Origin: Nocardia alba NBRC 108234
Lineage (GTDB): Bacteria > Actinomycetota > Actinomycetes > Mycobacteriales > Mycobacteriaceae
DNA length: 64,000 bases
Assembly (NCBI RefSeq): GCF_001612665.1
Contig: NZ_BDAX01000002.1
Location: forward strand, 310,001-374,000
Reading direction: 5' to 3'
The position numbers and the translations under genes were made by a program. A model generated the notes under the pieces. It was not told where the DNA came from. It saw nothing but the letters and a program-made list of their open reading frames with translations, and made no database searches. Position 1 is the stretch's first letter; each line of letters starts with the position of its first letter. Positions 26,560-34,797 of this stretch are shown one piece after another.

Positions 26560-27735
26560 TCACAGGTAGACCGTGTTGGGCGCCAGACCGACCAGCGAGC
26601 GGCCGTACAGCTCGATGTTCACGCTGGGCGTGATCATCGCGTGCAGGGAGGTCGCGTGAATGTCGCGCTGCAACCGCGCGATCGGCACGTCGCGCTGGAT
26701 CGAGGAGCCGCCGCTGGCCTGCGCCAGGATCTCCACCGCGGCCTTGGCCTGGCGCGCCACCCAGCCGATCTGTACCCGCGACCAGACCCGTTCCTGTTCG
26801 GTCCACGCCTCGTTCGCCCCGGCCTTCGCGTCGATCACGTCGGCGAAGGTGCGCGCCCGCGCCTCGGCGTCCTCGATGAGCAGGGCTGCCTCGCCGACCT
26901 GCAAATGGGTGACCGGCGCGTCGAGCTGGCTGGGGTAGTCGGTGTAAGTGATGGGCCGACCGGGCAGCCGTTCGACGAACGCCGCCAGCGCCGCCCGCGC
27001 CGCGCCGACCAGTTGCCCGGTCTGGATCGCGGTGACCGGCACCAGCACCGGCGCCGCGTACTGCGGCTTGAGCACGTTCACCGCCGACTTGGACCGGTTC
27101 TGGTAGAAGTCCTCGCCGGTGATCACCCGGTGCTCGGGCACGAAGACGTTCTCGGCCACCGTCGAGACACTGCCGGAACCTTCCAGCCCGGAGGTGTACC
27201 AGTCGTCGACGATCCGTAGCTCAGCCGTGGGCACGAGGGCGAAGATCGGCACCGGGGCGGCGTCCGGCCCGGTCGGCAGCGCCACGGTGACCTTCCAGTG
27301 TGCGTGCAGCACACCGCTGTTGAAGCGCCACGTGCCGTTGAGCACCCAGCCGCCGTCGACCTTGGTCGCGGTACCGCTCGGCGCTGTCGTGCCCGAGACG
27401 CGCACATTCGGTGTCGCGAAGACCTCGTCGAGCGCCGCGTCGGGCCACAGCGCCGTCATCCAGGTCAGCGAGGCGTAGATCGACAGGCAGAACGCCACCG
27501 AGGTGTTGCCGCGGGCAACCTCGGCGAGCACGTCGACGAAATCCCGGGTGCTGGATTCGTAGCCGCCGTACTGCGCGGGAACCTGCATGTTCAGCAGCGA
27601 GGATTCCTCGATCGCGTCGATCACATCGTCGGGCAGTCGGCGGTTCTCGTCGATCCAGCGTGCCCGCGAACGCAATAGCGGCGCCAGCTTCGTGGCACGC
27701 TCGACGAGTTCCTCACGGGACGGGTTGGCAGACAT
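26560..27735 (-). CDS. Acyl-CoA dehydrogenase-fold flavin monooxygenase
   Basis: A 391-residue protein with the acyl-CoA dehydrogenase fold: '[48 protein letters not shown]' N-terminally and '[24 protein letters not shown]'-type C-terminal helices. Members in polyketide clusters are two-component, FMNH2-dependent hydroxylases (HpaB/ActVA-ORF5-like group) and not true dehydrogenases. Here an aromatic or quinone hydroxylation is likely. No partner flavin reductase is evident in the cluster, so one from elsewhere would be needed. First enzyme gene of the cluster; ATG at 27735 has GAGGAA upstream. Confidence 0.85.
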   Translation of the reverse strand: MSANPSREELVERATKLAPLLRSRARWIDENRRLPDDVIDAIEESSLLNMQVPAQYGGYESSTRDFVDVLAEVARGNTSVAFCLSIYASLTWMTALWPDAALDEVFATPNVRVSGTTAPSGTATKVDGGWVLNGTWRFNSGVLHAHWKVTVALPTGPDAAPVPIFALVPTAELRIVDDWYTSGLEGSGSVSTVAENVFVPEHRVITGEDFYQNRSKSAVNVLKPQYAAPVLVPVTAIQTGQLVGAARAALAAFVERLPGRPITYTDYPSQLDAPVTHLQVGEAALLIEDAEARARTFADVIDAKAGANEAWTEQERVWSRVQIGWVARQAKAAVEILAQASGGSSIQRDVPIARLQRDIHATSLHAMITPSVNIELYGRSLVGLAPNTVYL

Positions 27736-27961
27736 GGTCGATTCCTCTCGCCGAATATCGTGAATACCGAAGCGGTATCGCCAGAAGTTCGAAATCATTC
27801 GGCGACAACGCTGCTCACCGATCTCCAAAAATCTCGCACAGAATTCGACGGCGATTCAAGAGCCGCGGAACTTGTCTACGGTCCACCCGTAGGTTTTCCC
27901 GGTGCGACCACAGGATCGACACCGGGGCAATGTGTTCGACAACGACGACACACGCACAAAA

Positions 27962-27994
27962 GGACGGCAGCCGTGTGGAACACGACTGCCGTCC
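27962..27994 (-). terminator. Strong hairpin with T-run downstream of the LuxR gene
   Basis: GGACGGCAG at 27962-27970 pairs with CTGCCGTCC at 27986-27994, and an inner CGTGT/ACACG stem closes a 3-nt loop, with one C-A mismatch: 14 paired bases. Read on the minus strand the hairpin is followed by TTTT. This fits an intrinsic terminator for luxR and means the downstream biosynthetic genes probably have their own promoter in 27736-27960. Confidence 0.75.
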
Positions 27995-28019
27995 GAGTAA
28001 TTCGATTACGGAAACTACC

Positions 28020-29432
28020 TCACGCACACCCTCGCGCGTTCATTACCCCGGCCAGTTGGCGCCGGCCCGCGACACCGAGTTTCCGGTACACATTGGACAG
28101 GTGGAATTCGACGGTACGCACCGTGAGGAACAACTGCTCGGCAATTTCCTTGTTGCTGAGTCCACGCACCGCGAGGCCGGCGATCTTGCGCTCCTGCCTG
28201 GTCAAGCCGGTCCCTCGATGCTGGGTGTCCAACGCGCCGAGCATCGAGTCCGCGCGCTGCAGTACGGGTTTGCTACCGGCGGCCGCCGCCAGCTCGGTGG
28301 CCGCTGTCACGGCCCACCGTGATCGCTCCGCGTCGCCCTCGATCGCGTGCAACTGGCCCAGGTCACACAGTGCGCCCATCAGCTCGTATCGTGCTTGCGC
28401 GAGTTCGAGCAGCTCCACGGCGCGTTCGAGTGCGCCCACCGACCGACTGGTGCGCTTGGCCATGCCGACCGCGTGCAGGGCCCGCCCCACCGCCCCCGGT
28501 GAGCCCCAGCGCCGGGCTGCCGCGAGCTCGTCGTCGGCCAGTGCCGCCGCGAGATCACAGCGGCCGAGCGCGGCCGCGACCAGCGCGGCGCGCGAACGCC
28601 ACGGCACGATCGCCGGATTGGACACGTTCAGCGCGGTCAGCACCTTTCCGCAGGCCAGATAGTCCGCCAGGCTGCGCTCGAGGTCGCCTTCGGCGCGGTG
28701 CAGCGCACCACGGGCGGCGAGCACGTGCGCACGGTCCGGCATGGCTTCCACCGCGCTCATCCGGTCCTCGAACAGACACCGCGCACTGCTCAGATCGCCG
28801 ACCTGCACCAGTGCCTCGACGAGCCAGGCCAGCGCGATGCCGCGGAGCGCCGGCGACCCGCCGCGACGCAGTAGCGGTTCCATCGCCGCGATCGCCGCGG
28901 CGGGACGACCGGACTGCGCGTCGATCCTGGCGCGAATGAGCGTCAGCGTTTCGAACAGGCGAAACGGGATCGCTCCGCGTTCGGCGGACAGCAACCGGGT
29001 GCAATAGGCTGCCGCCTGCGCACCTCGATCCGCGTACACCAGCGACAGCAGCGACAGCCACAGACATCCCGGATCGGGTGCTCCGGTTGCGGTGTCGAGC
29101 ACGAGTTCCGATCGCCGGACTATGGTCTCGCGGTCCAGGATTCCGCAGTGCACGAAAAGCATGCTCTGCACTCCGCCACACAGCGTATCGGCATCGCCGA
29201 AACGGAGGCGGGCCTCTGCGCGACCGACGCCGGATAAATAATCGATCTTATCCGTGAGCCGAGGGTCGCGGCGTTCACACCAGGTCGATTCCGCGTGACC
29301 ACATCTGGCCGACTCGACGCGCACCGAGCTTCGAGGCGTATCGATCGACAAGACTTTCCGACGTTCGGACATAACATTCATTACGCTCGGAGGCGACATG
29401 CCTTCCGGACGGGACACAGGATGATCGGTCAT
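28020..29432 (-). CDS. LuxR-type regulator of the polyketide cluster
   Basis: A 470-residue regulator. The C-terminal GerE helix-turn-helix is clear: 'LTRQERKIAGLAVRGLSNKEIAEQLFLTVRTVEFHLSNVYRKLGV'. The preceding 300 residues are Ala/Leu-rich paired helices resembling tetratricopeptide repeats, like the C-terminal half of large ATP-binding LuxR (LAL) regulators, but no Walker A or B motif is present. A TTA leucine codon occurs at 29235-29237 ('DKIDYLSG'), which is rare in such DNA and may place the gene under tRNA-Leu(UUA) control. The ATG at 29432 has AGGGAGA upstream. Likely pathway-specific activator. Confidence 0.87.
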   Translation of the reverse strand: MTDHPVSRPEGMSPPSVMNVMSERRKVLSIDTPRSSVRVESARCGHAESTWCERRDPRLTDKIDYLSGVGRAEARLRFGDADTLCGGVQSMLFVHCGILDRETIVRRSELVLDTATGAPDPGCLWLSLLSLVYADRGAQAAAYCTRLLSAERGAIPFRLFETLTLIRARIDAQSGRPAAAIAAMEPLLRRGGSPALRGIALAWLVEALVQVGDLSSARCLFEDRMSAVEAMPDRAHVLAARGALHRAEGDLERSLADYLACGKVLTALNVSNPAIVPWRSRAALVAAALGRCDLAAALADDELAAARRWGSPGAVGRALHAVGMAKRTSRSVGALERAVELLELAQARYELMGALCDLGQLHAIEGDAERSRWAVTAATELAAAAGSKPVLQRADSMLGALDTQHRGTGLTRQERKIAGLAVRGLSNKEIAEQLFLTVRTVEFHLSNVYRKLGVAGRRQLAGVMNARGCA

Positions 29433-29962
29433 GAAGTCTCCCTGATGCAGCAAGCCGAGCTTCCACGACCACCCTGCCGATGGCCGCGAAAATCCCCCCG
29501 GTTGTCAAAGTACCAGTGACACAGCTCAATTCGAAGTGATGTTCGACATAAGAATTCGATGATCTTATCTCTTGCAAACTACATCACGAATTACCCTCTC
29601 GCACAGATCATTAGCGGAGCAAGATCACGTATTGCCATGACACGAAATATGATGGTAATCGTACGCGCGGTGAATCATGCCACCGACCGGCTCGGCACAG
29701 ACCTCGAGTCGGGATCGTCCGCGGGCCGGCGCGGTCGGAGCCGCGCGAGTTGCCTCCTCGTCTCGTCGAACAGTCTCGCCGTTCAACGGTAACGGGATAG
29801 TTCAGCGATGTCATCTCGTAAGACCAGAAGACTGTATCCACGAGTTCAACTCGACGACCCGCCCCAGCTTGATTAGATTCACGACGATCGATGCCCTGGC
29901 GAGCGCTCCCGAAGCTCGCTAGATTCGTATCCCGTTGCCCACCAGTGCAATCGGAGGTTCAG
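29433..29962. other. 530-nt gene-free, AT-rich control region
   Basis: No credible gene is seen. Base composition from about 29500 to 29680 is far more AT-rich than the surroundings. An inverted repeat ATAAGA-N9-TCTTAT lies at 29548-29568, about 115 nt upstream of the luxR start, and could bind a regulator. The right part contains the leader of the sulfurtransferase gene with GGAGG at 29953-29957. It probably holds the two divergent promoters. Confidence 0.6.
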
Positions 29963-30841
29963 ATGGGGAAGACAGTCCCCCACGCAGTGTCCGTTCCCTG
30001 GCTGCGTGACCATCACGGCGAGCCCGACCTGCTGGTTGTCGACGCGAGCGTCGATTTCACCGTGCTCGAAGACGGCACATCGACGCTCGAGCCCGGCCGC
30101 GCCGCCTACATCGCGGCACATGTCCCGGGCGCTGTGTTCGCGGACCTGCTCACCTCCTTCGCCGATGCCGAGTCGGAACAGCCGTGCACCGCACCGGAAT
30201 CGGAACATTTCGCCATCGCCGCGGGTGCGATCGGGATCGGCGACGGGGTGCGGGTCGTCGTCTACGACCAGCACGACGGAATGTGGGCCACCCGCTTCTG
30301 GTGGCAATTGCGCCTGGAGGGTTTCGACGACGTCGCGGTACTCGACGGCGGCCTCGCCGCATGGCGGGCCGCGGGCGCCGAGGTGTCGAATTCCCCGGTG
30401 GCGCCCACACCCACCGTCTTCACCGCCCGCCGCCGACCCGGCCTCATCAGGTCCACCGACGAGGTCGAGGCGGCGGTCGCCGATGACGCCTTCCGGCTGG
30501 TGGGCGTCCTCGACGCCGCGACGTACCGGGGCGAGACAGACTATTTCGCCCGCCCCGGCCACATCCCCGGCAGTATCAACCTGCCCGTCGACCAGATCCA
30601 CGACCCACGGACCGGCGCACTGCGCCCCGTCGAGGAACTGCGGGCCCTGTTCTCCGCCGCGGGCCTGCTCGACCCAGCGGTCACGCCGGTAACCTATTGC
30701 GGCGGAGGTGTCGCGGCCACGAAAGTCGCCCACGCACTGGCTCTCGTCGGACGTGACGACGTCAGCGTCTACGACGGTTCCCTGACCGCATGGGCCGCCG
30801 ACCCCGCGCTACCGCTGGTCGTCGGCGAACAGCCTGGTTGA
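29963..30841 (+). CDS. Two-domain rhodanese sulfurtransferase
   Basis: A 292-residue protein of tandem rhodanese domains, the first inactive and the second with catalytic Cys in 'PVTYCGGGVAATKVAHAL'. The CG[S/G]GV loop is closer to 3-mercaptopyruvate sulfurtransferases (CGSGVT) than to thiosulfate:cyanide rhodaneses (CRKGVT). Other conserved blocks: 'HVPGAVFADLLT', 'VVVYDQHDGMWATRFWWQLRLEGFDDVAVLDGGLAAW' and 'RPGHIPGSINLPVDQ'. Cytoplasmic sulfur transfer is expected. ATG at 29963 is set by GGAGG 5 nt upstream. No functional link to the polyketide cluster is visible. Confidence 0.92.
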   Translation: MGKTVPHAVSVPWLRDHHGEPDLLVVDASVDFTVLEDGTSTLEPGRAAYIAAHVPGAVFADLLTSFADAESEQPCTAPESEHFAIAAGAIGIGDGVRVVVYDQHDGMWATRFWWQLRLEGFDDVAVLDGGLAAWRAAGAEVSNSPVAPTPTVFTARRRPGLIRSTDEVEAAVADDAFRLVGVLDAATYRGETDYFARPGHIPGSINLPVDQIHDPRTGALRPVEELRALFSAAGLLDPAVTPVTYCGGGVAATKVAHALALVGRDDVSVYDGSLTAWAADPALPLVVGEQPG

Positions 30842-30970
30842 CCGAATCACTCGGATGCGCCACACAGGGCGAAAACCGAACGGCCCCTTCCAATAGCGCG
30901 CCGGCCCGCCCACAACACCGATTGATCCCAACCGTCCACTCCGCGGCCCGCGCAGGCGGACAATGTCGGA

Positions 30971-31540
30971 ATGCCCGAGTTGATGTCGGCCGTGATCCAT
31001 TCCGACGCTTTCGCCACCGACCAGCCCACACTCACCGCGCACGACGACCTCGCGCTGCGCCCCTGGACCGACGCCGACGCGGCCACCGTCTACGCGGCAT
31101 TCCAAGACCCCGACATTCGCCACTGGCATGTGCGGACGGCCGAGTCCGTCGAGCAGGTACGCCAATGGATCGTCCGATGGCGCTCGGCCTGGGCGTGCGG
31201 CAACGGCCAGTGGGCCGTCACCAGCAATGGGGAGATCGCCGGGCGCATCGGGTTGCGACAGTCGGACCTCACCGAGGGCGTCACCGAGCTCGCCTACTGG
31301 ACCCTGCCCGCCCGGCGCGGACACTCGATCGCGCCACGCGCCGCGAACATTGTGACCCGGTGGGCTTTCCACGACATCGGATTCGACCGGATCGAGCTCA
31401 CCCACTCGGTCCACAATGCGCCCTCGTGCCGGGTCGCGGAAAAATCCGGATTCCGGTTCGAGGGCACGCTACGTCAAGCGGGCCGCCACAGCGACGGCCG
31501 CCACGACATGCACCTGCACGCCCGACTCCGCACCGACTGA
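30971..31540 (+). CDS. GNAT-family N-acetyltransferase (RimJ/RimL-like)
   Basis: A 189-residue acetyltransferase. 'LALRPWTDADAATVYAAFQDPDIRHWH' is the N-terminal strand-helix, 'GEIAGRIGLRQSDLTEGVTELAYWTLPARRGHSIAPRAANIVTRWAFHDIGFDRIELTHSVHNAPSCRVAEKSGF' covers the acetyl-CoA site and the RimJ-like C-terminus; the pyrophosphate loop is 'RRGHSI'. Such enzymes acetylate ribosomal proteins, peptides or small amines. Target unknown. ATG at 30971; a second ATG at 30983 is possible. Confidence 0.87.
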   Translation: MPELMSAVIHSDAFATDQPTLTAHDDLALRPWTDADAATVYAAFQDPDIRHWHVRTAESVEQVRQWIVRWRSAWACGNGQWAVTSNGEIAGRIGLRQSDLTEGVTELAYWTLPARRGHSIAPRAANIVTRWAFHDIGFDRIELTHSVHNAPSCRVAEKSGFRFEGTLRQAGRHSDGRHDMHLHARLRTD

Positions 31541-31551
31541 CCCAGCCGGGC

Positions 31552-31992
31552 TCACCTGTCGGAGCGCGGACCGGTGGTAGCGGCGATCGCCGTGTCGACG
31601 TCTTGGTGGATGGACAGCGACTCGCTCATTCCGGCGAGGTCGATCACGCGCGCGATGGTGGTGGCGGCCCGCCGGGCGGCGAGATGCATCGCGATGCCGC
31701 GGCGATCCAGGTGCTGGGCCAGGTCGGCGAGGACCATGATCGCGCGGACCGACAGGAACATCACCTCATCCAGATCGACGATGAAGTGGCCGTCGGCAGC
31801 GGACTCGGGGACAGCGGACTCCAGCAGGCTCCGCCAGCGTGGGAGGGTGTACGCGTCGATCTCCCCGCGCGCGTGCAGCACGACGACCTGACCCTCGGAC
31901 TCCGAGACGGCGCTCAGGCGACGACGGAGATCGGCCGGATCGTCGGCAGCGGGCGGGCGGGTTTCGTCGGGACGGTTGTTCAAAAGACTCAA
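31552..31992 (-). CDS. STAS-domain anti-sigma factor antagonist-like protein
   Basis: A 146-residue protein with a STAS domain at about 33-140 ('GQVVVLHARGEIDAYTLPRWRSLLES', 'HFIVDLDEVMFLSVRAIMVLADLAQHLDRRGIAMHLAA'). In classical antagonists the loop reads D-S-S-G and the second Ser is phosphorylated; here the four residues are Ser81-Val-Arg-Ala, so that switch is absent. It may act as a decoy or be controlled otherwise. The start appears to be TTG at 31992, with only a weak ribosome site. It ends 12 nt from the convergent acetyltransferase gene. Confidence 0.82.
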   Translation of the reverse strand: MSLLNNRPDETRPPAADDPADLRRRLSAVSESEGQVVVLHARGEIDAYTLPRWRSLLESAVPESAADGHFIVDLDEVMFLSVRAIMVLADLAQHLDRRGIAMHLAARRAATTIARVIDLAGMSESLSIHQDVDTAIAATTGPRSDR

Positions 31993-32245
31993 TTCTTCAG
32001 CACCGGGAGAACAGTGCGCGCCGATAGTCCTGTGTGCTCGAGCGCGGGTCCTCCACCATCATTCCAGCACGTGGCCCAGCAACTATCATGTCCCGTCGCC
32101 GCCTGGCGCGCAGGTGTTCGCTATCAGTACTGCCCCGTGGTGTTCCGATTTCGCATTCTGGCTCTCGGCCCGGTGCCACGGGCAGCGACACACGATGCGC
32201 CGGGGGCGCCACAACGGGTGCGGCGCCTGCTGTCGGGCCAGTAAT

Positions 32246-33256
32246 ATGGAACGAGCAACCGTACGGGCGCCCCGGTCGACCCCGTCGTTTCTCGTCGTCG
32301 AAGGGGTGGTCGTGCAGAGTCTGGATTTCGAGAGCGACGACCTCGCCGCGACCGAAGGGTTCCTCAACGACGCCTATACCCGGGTGGAGATCGGGAATCA
32401 CAGCTCACACCAGGTACGTACCCGGATCCGTCGCGAGGTGCTCGGCTCGATCAATTTCGATCGGCTCGACATGGGCTTCGACATGGGCTACGACGCCGAT
32501 CCGCTGGGCCGGGTCTGTCTGGTCACCGTGAACAGTGGCCGGATCGAGGCGAACTACCACGATCACGGCCCCGATACCTTCACCCCTGGGCAGACCGGCC
32601 TGCTCACCCCGCACGACCTGCCCTACTCCGGCGTCATCCGGACCAGCCGCTACGACGTCACCATGTTCGACCCCGCGATCCTGAACCGCATCGCCACGGC
32701 CGAGGGCGGGGCGCGGGTGCGGGTGGATGGGCACCGGCCGGTCAACCCAGCGGCCGGACAGCGGCTGTGCCGGGTGATCACGCATCTGCGGCTGGTCGCC
32801 GCGGACCCCGACGCGGCCGACAGCCCGCTCACCGTCACGACCGCCGCGGACTATCTCGCCGCGACAGTGCTGGCCACCATGCCGACAACCGCCGAGCGTG
32901 AGCCGAATACCACCGACCGTCACGACGCTCACCCGCACACCGTGCGTCGCGCCATCGCTTATCTGGAGTCGCATCTGGGTGACAGAGTCGCGATCACCGA
33001 CGTCGCGGCCGCGACATTCGTCACGCCCCGTGCCTTGCAGTTGGCCTTTCGCCGTCATCTGGACACGACCCCGCTCGAGTACCTGCAGCGGATGCGGCTG
33101 GCGGCGGCACACGAACAGCTCAGGGCAGCGCTGCCGGGTGACGGACTGACGGTCGCGGCAGTCGCTTTCCGATGGGGCTTCACCCATCCCGGCCGCTTCG
33201 CCACGGCCTACCGCCACGCGTACGGTCAGCCGCCGAAGCAGACGCTGAACGAATAG
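32246..33256 (+). CDS. AraC-family transcriptional regulator
   Basis: A 336-residue regulator. The N-terminal half ('FDRLDMGFDMGYDADPLGRVCLVTVNSGRIEA', 'TPGQTGLLTPHDLPYSGVI') resembles the AraC-binding-like cupin of the AraC/NPHI-type regulators. The C-terminal double helix-turn-helix is at about 238-336: 'ITDVAAATFVTPRALQLAFRRHLDTTPLEYLQRMRLAAAHEQL' and 'VAAVAFRWGFTHPGRFATAYRHAYGQPP'. The ATG at 32246 is chosen as the first credible start; the upstream in-frame stretch is not protein-like. Target genes are not evident. Confidence 0.85.
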   Translation: MERATVRAPRSTPSFLVVEGVVVQSLDFESDDLAATEGFLNDAYTRVEIGNHSSHQVRTRIRREVLGSINFDRLDMGFDMGYDADPLGRVCLVTVNSGRIEANYHDHGPDTFTPGQTGLLTPHDLPYSGVIRTSRYDVTMFDPAILNRIATAEGGARVRVDGHRPVNPAAGQRLCRVITHLRLVAADPDAADSPLTVTTAADYLAATVLATMPTTAEREPNTTDRHDAHPHTVRRAIAYLESHLGDRVAITDVAAATFVTPRALQLAFRRHLDTTPLEYLQRMRLAAAHEQLRAALPGDGLTVAAVAFRWGFTHPGRFATAYRHAYGQPPKQTLNE

Positions 33257-33281
33257 CCGCCGCTCGGACCGACCCGACGCC

Positions 33282-33695
33282 TCACACCAGGGCGAACCGC
33301 ATATCCACCACGGTGCCCGCCTCGGAAGTGCTGATCTCGAATTCGCTGCTGAGAGCACGCATGATGCCCAATCCACGCCCTCGTGACTGATCGGCGTCCG
33401 GATCCGGGGCAGCCCAGCGACCCCGATCGGTCACGACGATATGAACGTGCGTTTCGGTGAGCGCGGCAGACACGGTCACCGTGCCCCCGTCACCCTGGTG
33501 GCCGTGCTCGACGGCGTTGGTACACGCCTCACCGACGGCGAGCACGATGTCGTAGGACATGTCCGGGTCGACCGACCCGTCGGCCAGCCACGCCTGCAGC
33601 GCGTGCCGTACCTCGGCCAAGCGCGCGGCGTCCGCCGCGAAATCCACCTCGAACGGCTTCACGGCTCTGTCTTGCCGAGACGGGTGCGTCGTCAC
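33282..33695 (-). CDS. RsbW-like anti-sigma factor (HATPase)
   Basis: A 137-residue GHKL ATPase of the anti-sigma kinase type. N-box 'DIVLAVGEACTNAVEHGH' binds ATP-Mg; 'HIVVTDRGRW' and 'GRGLGIMRALSSEFEIS' are the G1 and G2 boxes. Such proteins sequester a SigF/SigB-type factor and phosphorylate STAS antagonists. GTG start at 33695 with GGAGG 6-7 nt upstream. Divergent from the STAS gene at 33983, which has a matching sigma promoter, so kinase and antagonist are a likely pair. The sigma factor itself is not in the window. Confidence 0.87.
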   Translation of the reverse strand: MTTHPSRQDRAVKPFEVDFAADAARLAEVRHALQAWLADGSVDPDMSYDIVLAVGEACTNAVEHGHQGDGGTVTVSAALTETHVHIVVTDRGRWAAPDPDADQSRGRGLGIMRALSSEFEISTSEAGTVVDMRFALV

Positions 33696-33860
33696 CTGAT
33701 GCCTCCCTCTTCATCTCGACGTCGAACGTATCCGCGAGAACCTCGCGCCATGTCAGTACCCGCGCGGTCCACGGATATGCCGCTTGCGGACGTGACAAGG
33801 CACTCTCGCGACGTCCCCCCGGCGTATACGTCCGAGCCAGAGTACCCGGTGCCGCACAAC

Positions 33861-33887
33861 GGTTTGTGTCCCGAGCCGATGGGGTAG
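33861..33887 (+). promoter_or_regulatory. SigF/SigB-type promoter upstream of STAS gene
   Basis: GGTTT at 33861-33865 and GGGTAG at 33882-33887 are separated by 16 nt counted from GTTT to GGGTA. This matches the GTTT-N14-17-GGGTA pattern of actinobacterial general-stress sigma factors (mycobacterial SigF, streptomycete SigB). Transcription would start near 33895 and leave a leader of about 90 nt before the GTG at 33983. Confidence 0.65.
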
Positions 33888-33982
33888 GTTGCTGGGGCAA
33901 GAATCGCTCGTACATTCGCCGACCCGGCGAAGCTAGAGGCAAGAGGTGGAACAGTGGCGAATCGCAACCGAGGAGACTTTCG

Positions 33983-34339
33983 GTGAGTGTAGAAGGCGGC
34001 TTCCGAGACCTCGACGTACAGGCCCGGGCACAAGACGAATTCGAAATCCTCACCGTGCGGGGTGAAGTGGATATGGCCTCGGCGCCGCAGTTGCAAGCGG
34101 AGCTGGAGAAGGCACAGCGGGGCGGTAAGACCCTGGTGGTCGATATGACCCAGGTCGGCTTCCTCGGCTCGGCCGGGCTGAGCGCGCTGCTCGTGGTGTC
34201 CAAGGCAGCGCCCTATCAGCTGCGGGTGGTCGCCTCCCGTGAGGTGTCGCGACCGATCGAACTGACCGGGCTGGACAAGCTGCTCGCGGTCTACGCCACC
34301 CTGGAGGCGGCGATCGCCGCGGAACCGAACGCGCACTAG
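33983..34339 (+). CDS. STAS-domain anti-sigma factor antagonist
   Basis: A 118-residue single STAS domain: '[25 protein letters not shown]', '[28 protein letters not shown]'. The phosphorylation loop is Gly62-Ser63-Ala64-Gly65; compared with SpoIIAA (DSSG, second Ser phosphorylated) the acceptor is Ala, leaving Ser63 as the only hydroxyl. The GTG at 33983 has AGGAG 7 nt upstream, decisive over an earlier in-frame start at 33866 that lies in the promoter. It would bind the neighbouring anti-sigma factor to free a sigma factor. Its stop overlaps the convergent response regulator stop by 4 nt. Confidence 0.88.
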   Translation: MSVEGGFRDLDVQARAQDEFEILTVRGEVDMASAPQLQAELEKAQRGGKTLVVDMTQVGFLGSAGLSALLVVSKAAPYQLRVVASREVSRPIELTGLDKLLAVYATLEAAIAAEPNAH

Positions 34340-34797
34340 GTCCGAGGTCGCGGCTCCCGCACGCGCGGGAGCCGCACGACCTGCACGAAGAACTCATCGA
34401 TCTGCCTGATCGCGGCGATGAACTGATCGAGATCCACCGGCTTGGTGACGTAGGCATTGGCGTGCAATTTGTAGCTGCGCAGGATGTCTTCCTCGGCCGC
34501 GGAGGTGGTGAGCACGACCACGGGGATGTGCGACAGGTCCGGATCTGCCTTGATCTTCTCCAGCACCTGTCTGCCGTCGTACTTGGGCAGGTTCAGATCC
34601 AGCAGAATCAGATCGGGCCGTGGCGCGTCGGCGTACTCACCGGTGCGATAGATGAAGTCCAGCGCCTCCTGCCCGTCCCTGACCACGTGCAGCGTATTGC
34701 CGATCTTGTTGTCCACGAACGCTTCCCGCGTCATCAATTCGTCGCCGGGGTCGTCTTCGACGAGCAGGATGTCGACCGGCTGGCCGGGATCGGTCAT
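34336..34797 (-). CDS. Single-domain response regulator (Rcp1-like)
   Basis: A 153-residue receiver domain with no output domain. Acidic pocket 'LVEDDPGDE', phospho-acceptor Asp67 in '[11 protein letters not shown]', Thr in 'VVLTTS' and Lys in '[11 protein letters not shown]'. The '[14 protein letters not shown]' start and the long beta4-alpha4 insertion are typical of Rcp1/CheY-like partners of bacteriophytochrome-type kinases. The kinase gene just upstream overlaps its start by 4 nt, so it is the obvious phosphodonor. It may pass phosphate on or act by protein contact. Confidence 0.92.
   Translation of the reverse strand: MTDPGQPVDILLVEDDPGDELMTREAFVDNKIGNTLHVVRDGQEALDFIYRTGEYADAPRPDLILLDLNLPKYDGRQVLEKIKADPDLSHIPVVVLTTSAAEEDILRSYKLHANAYVTKPVDLDQFIAAIRQIDEFFVQVVRLPRVREPRPRT

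Noticed and set aside
24785..26569. A 594-codon plus-strand frame opposite the biotin carboxylase gene
   Set aside because: Composition is typical of a codon-position shadow and the real gene has all ATP-grasp and biotin motifs.
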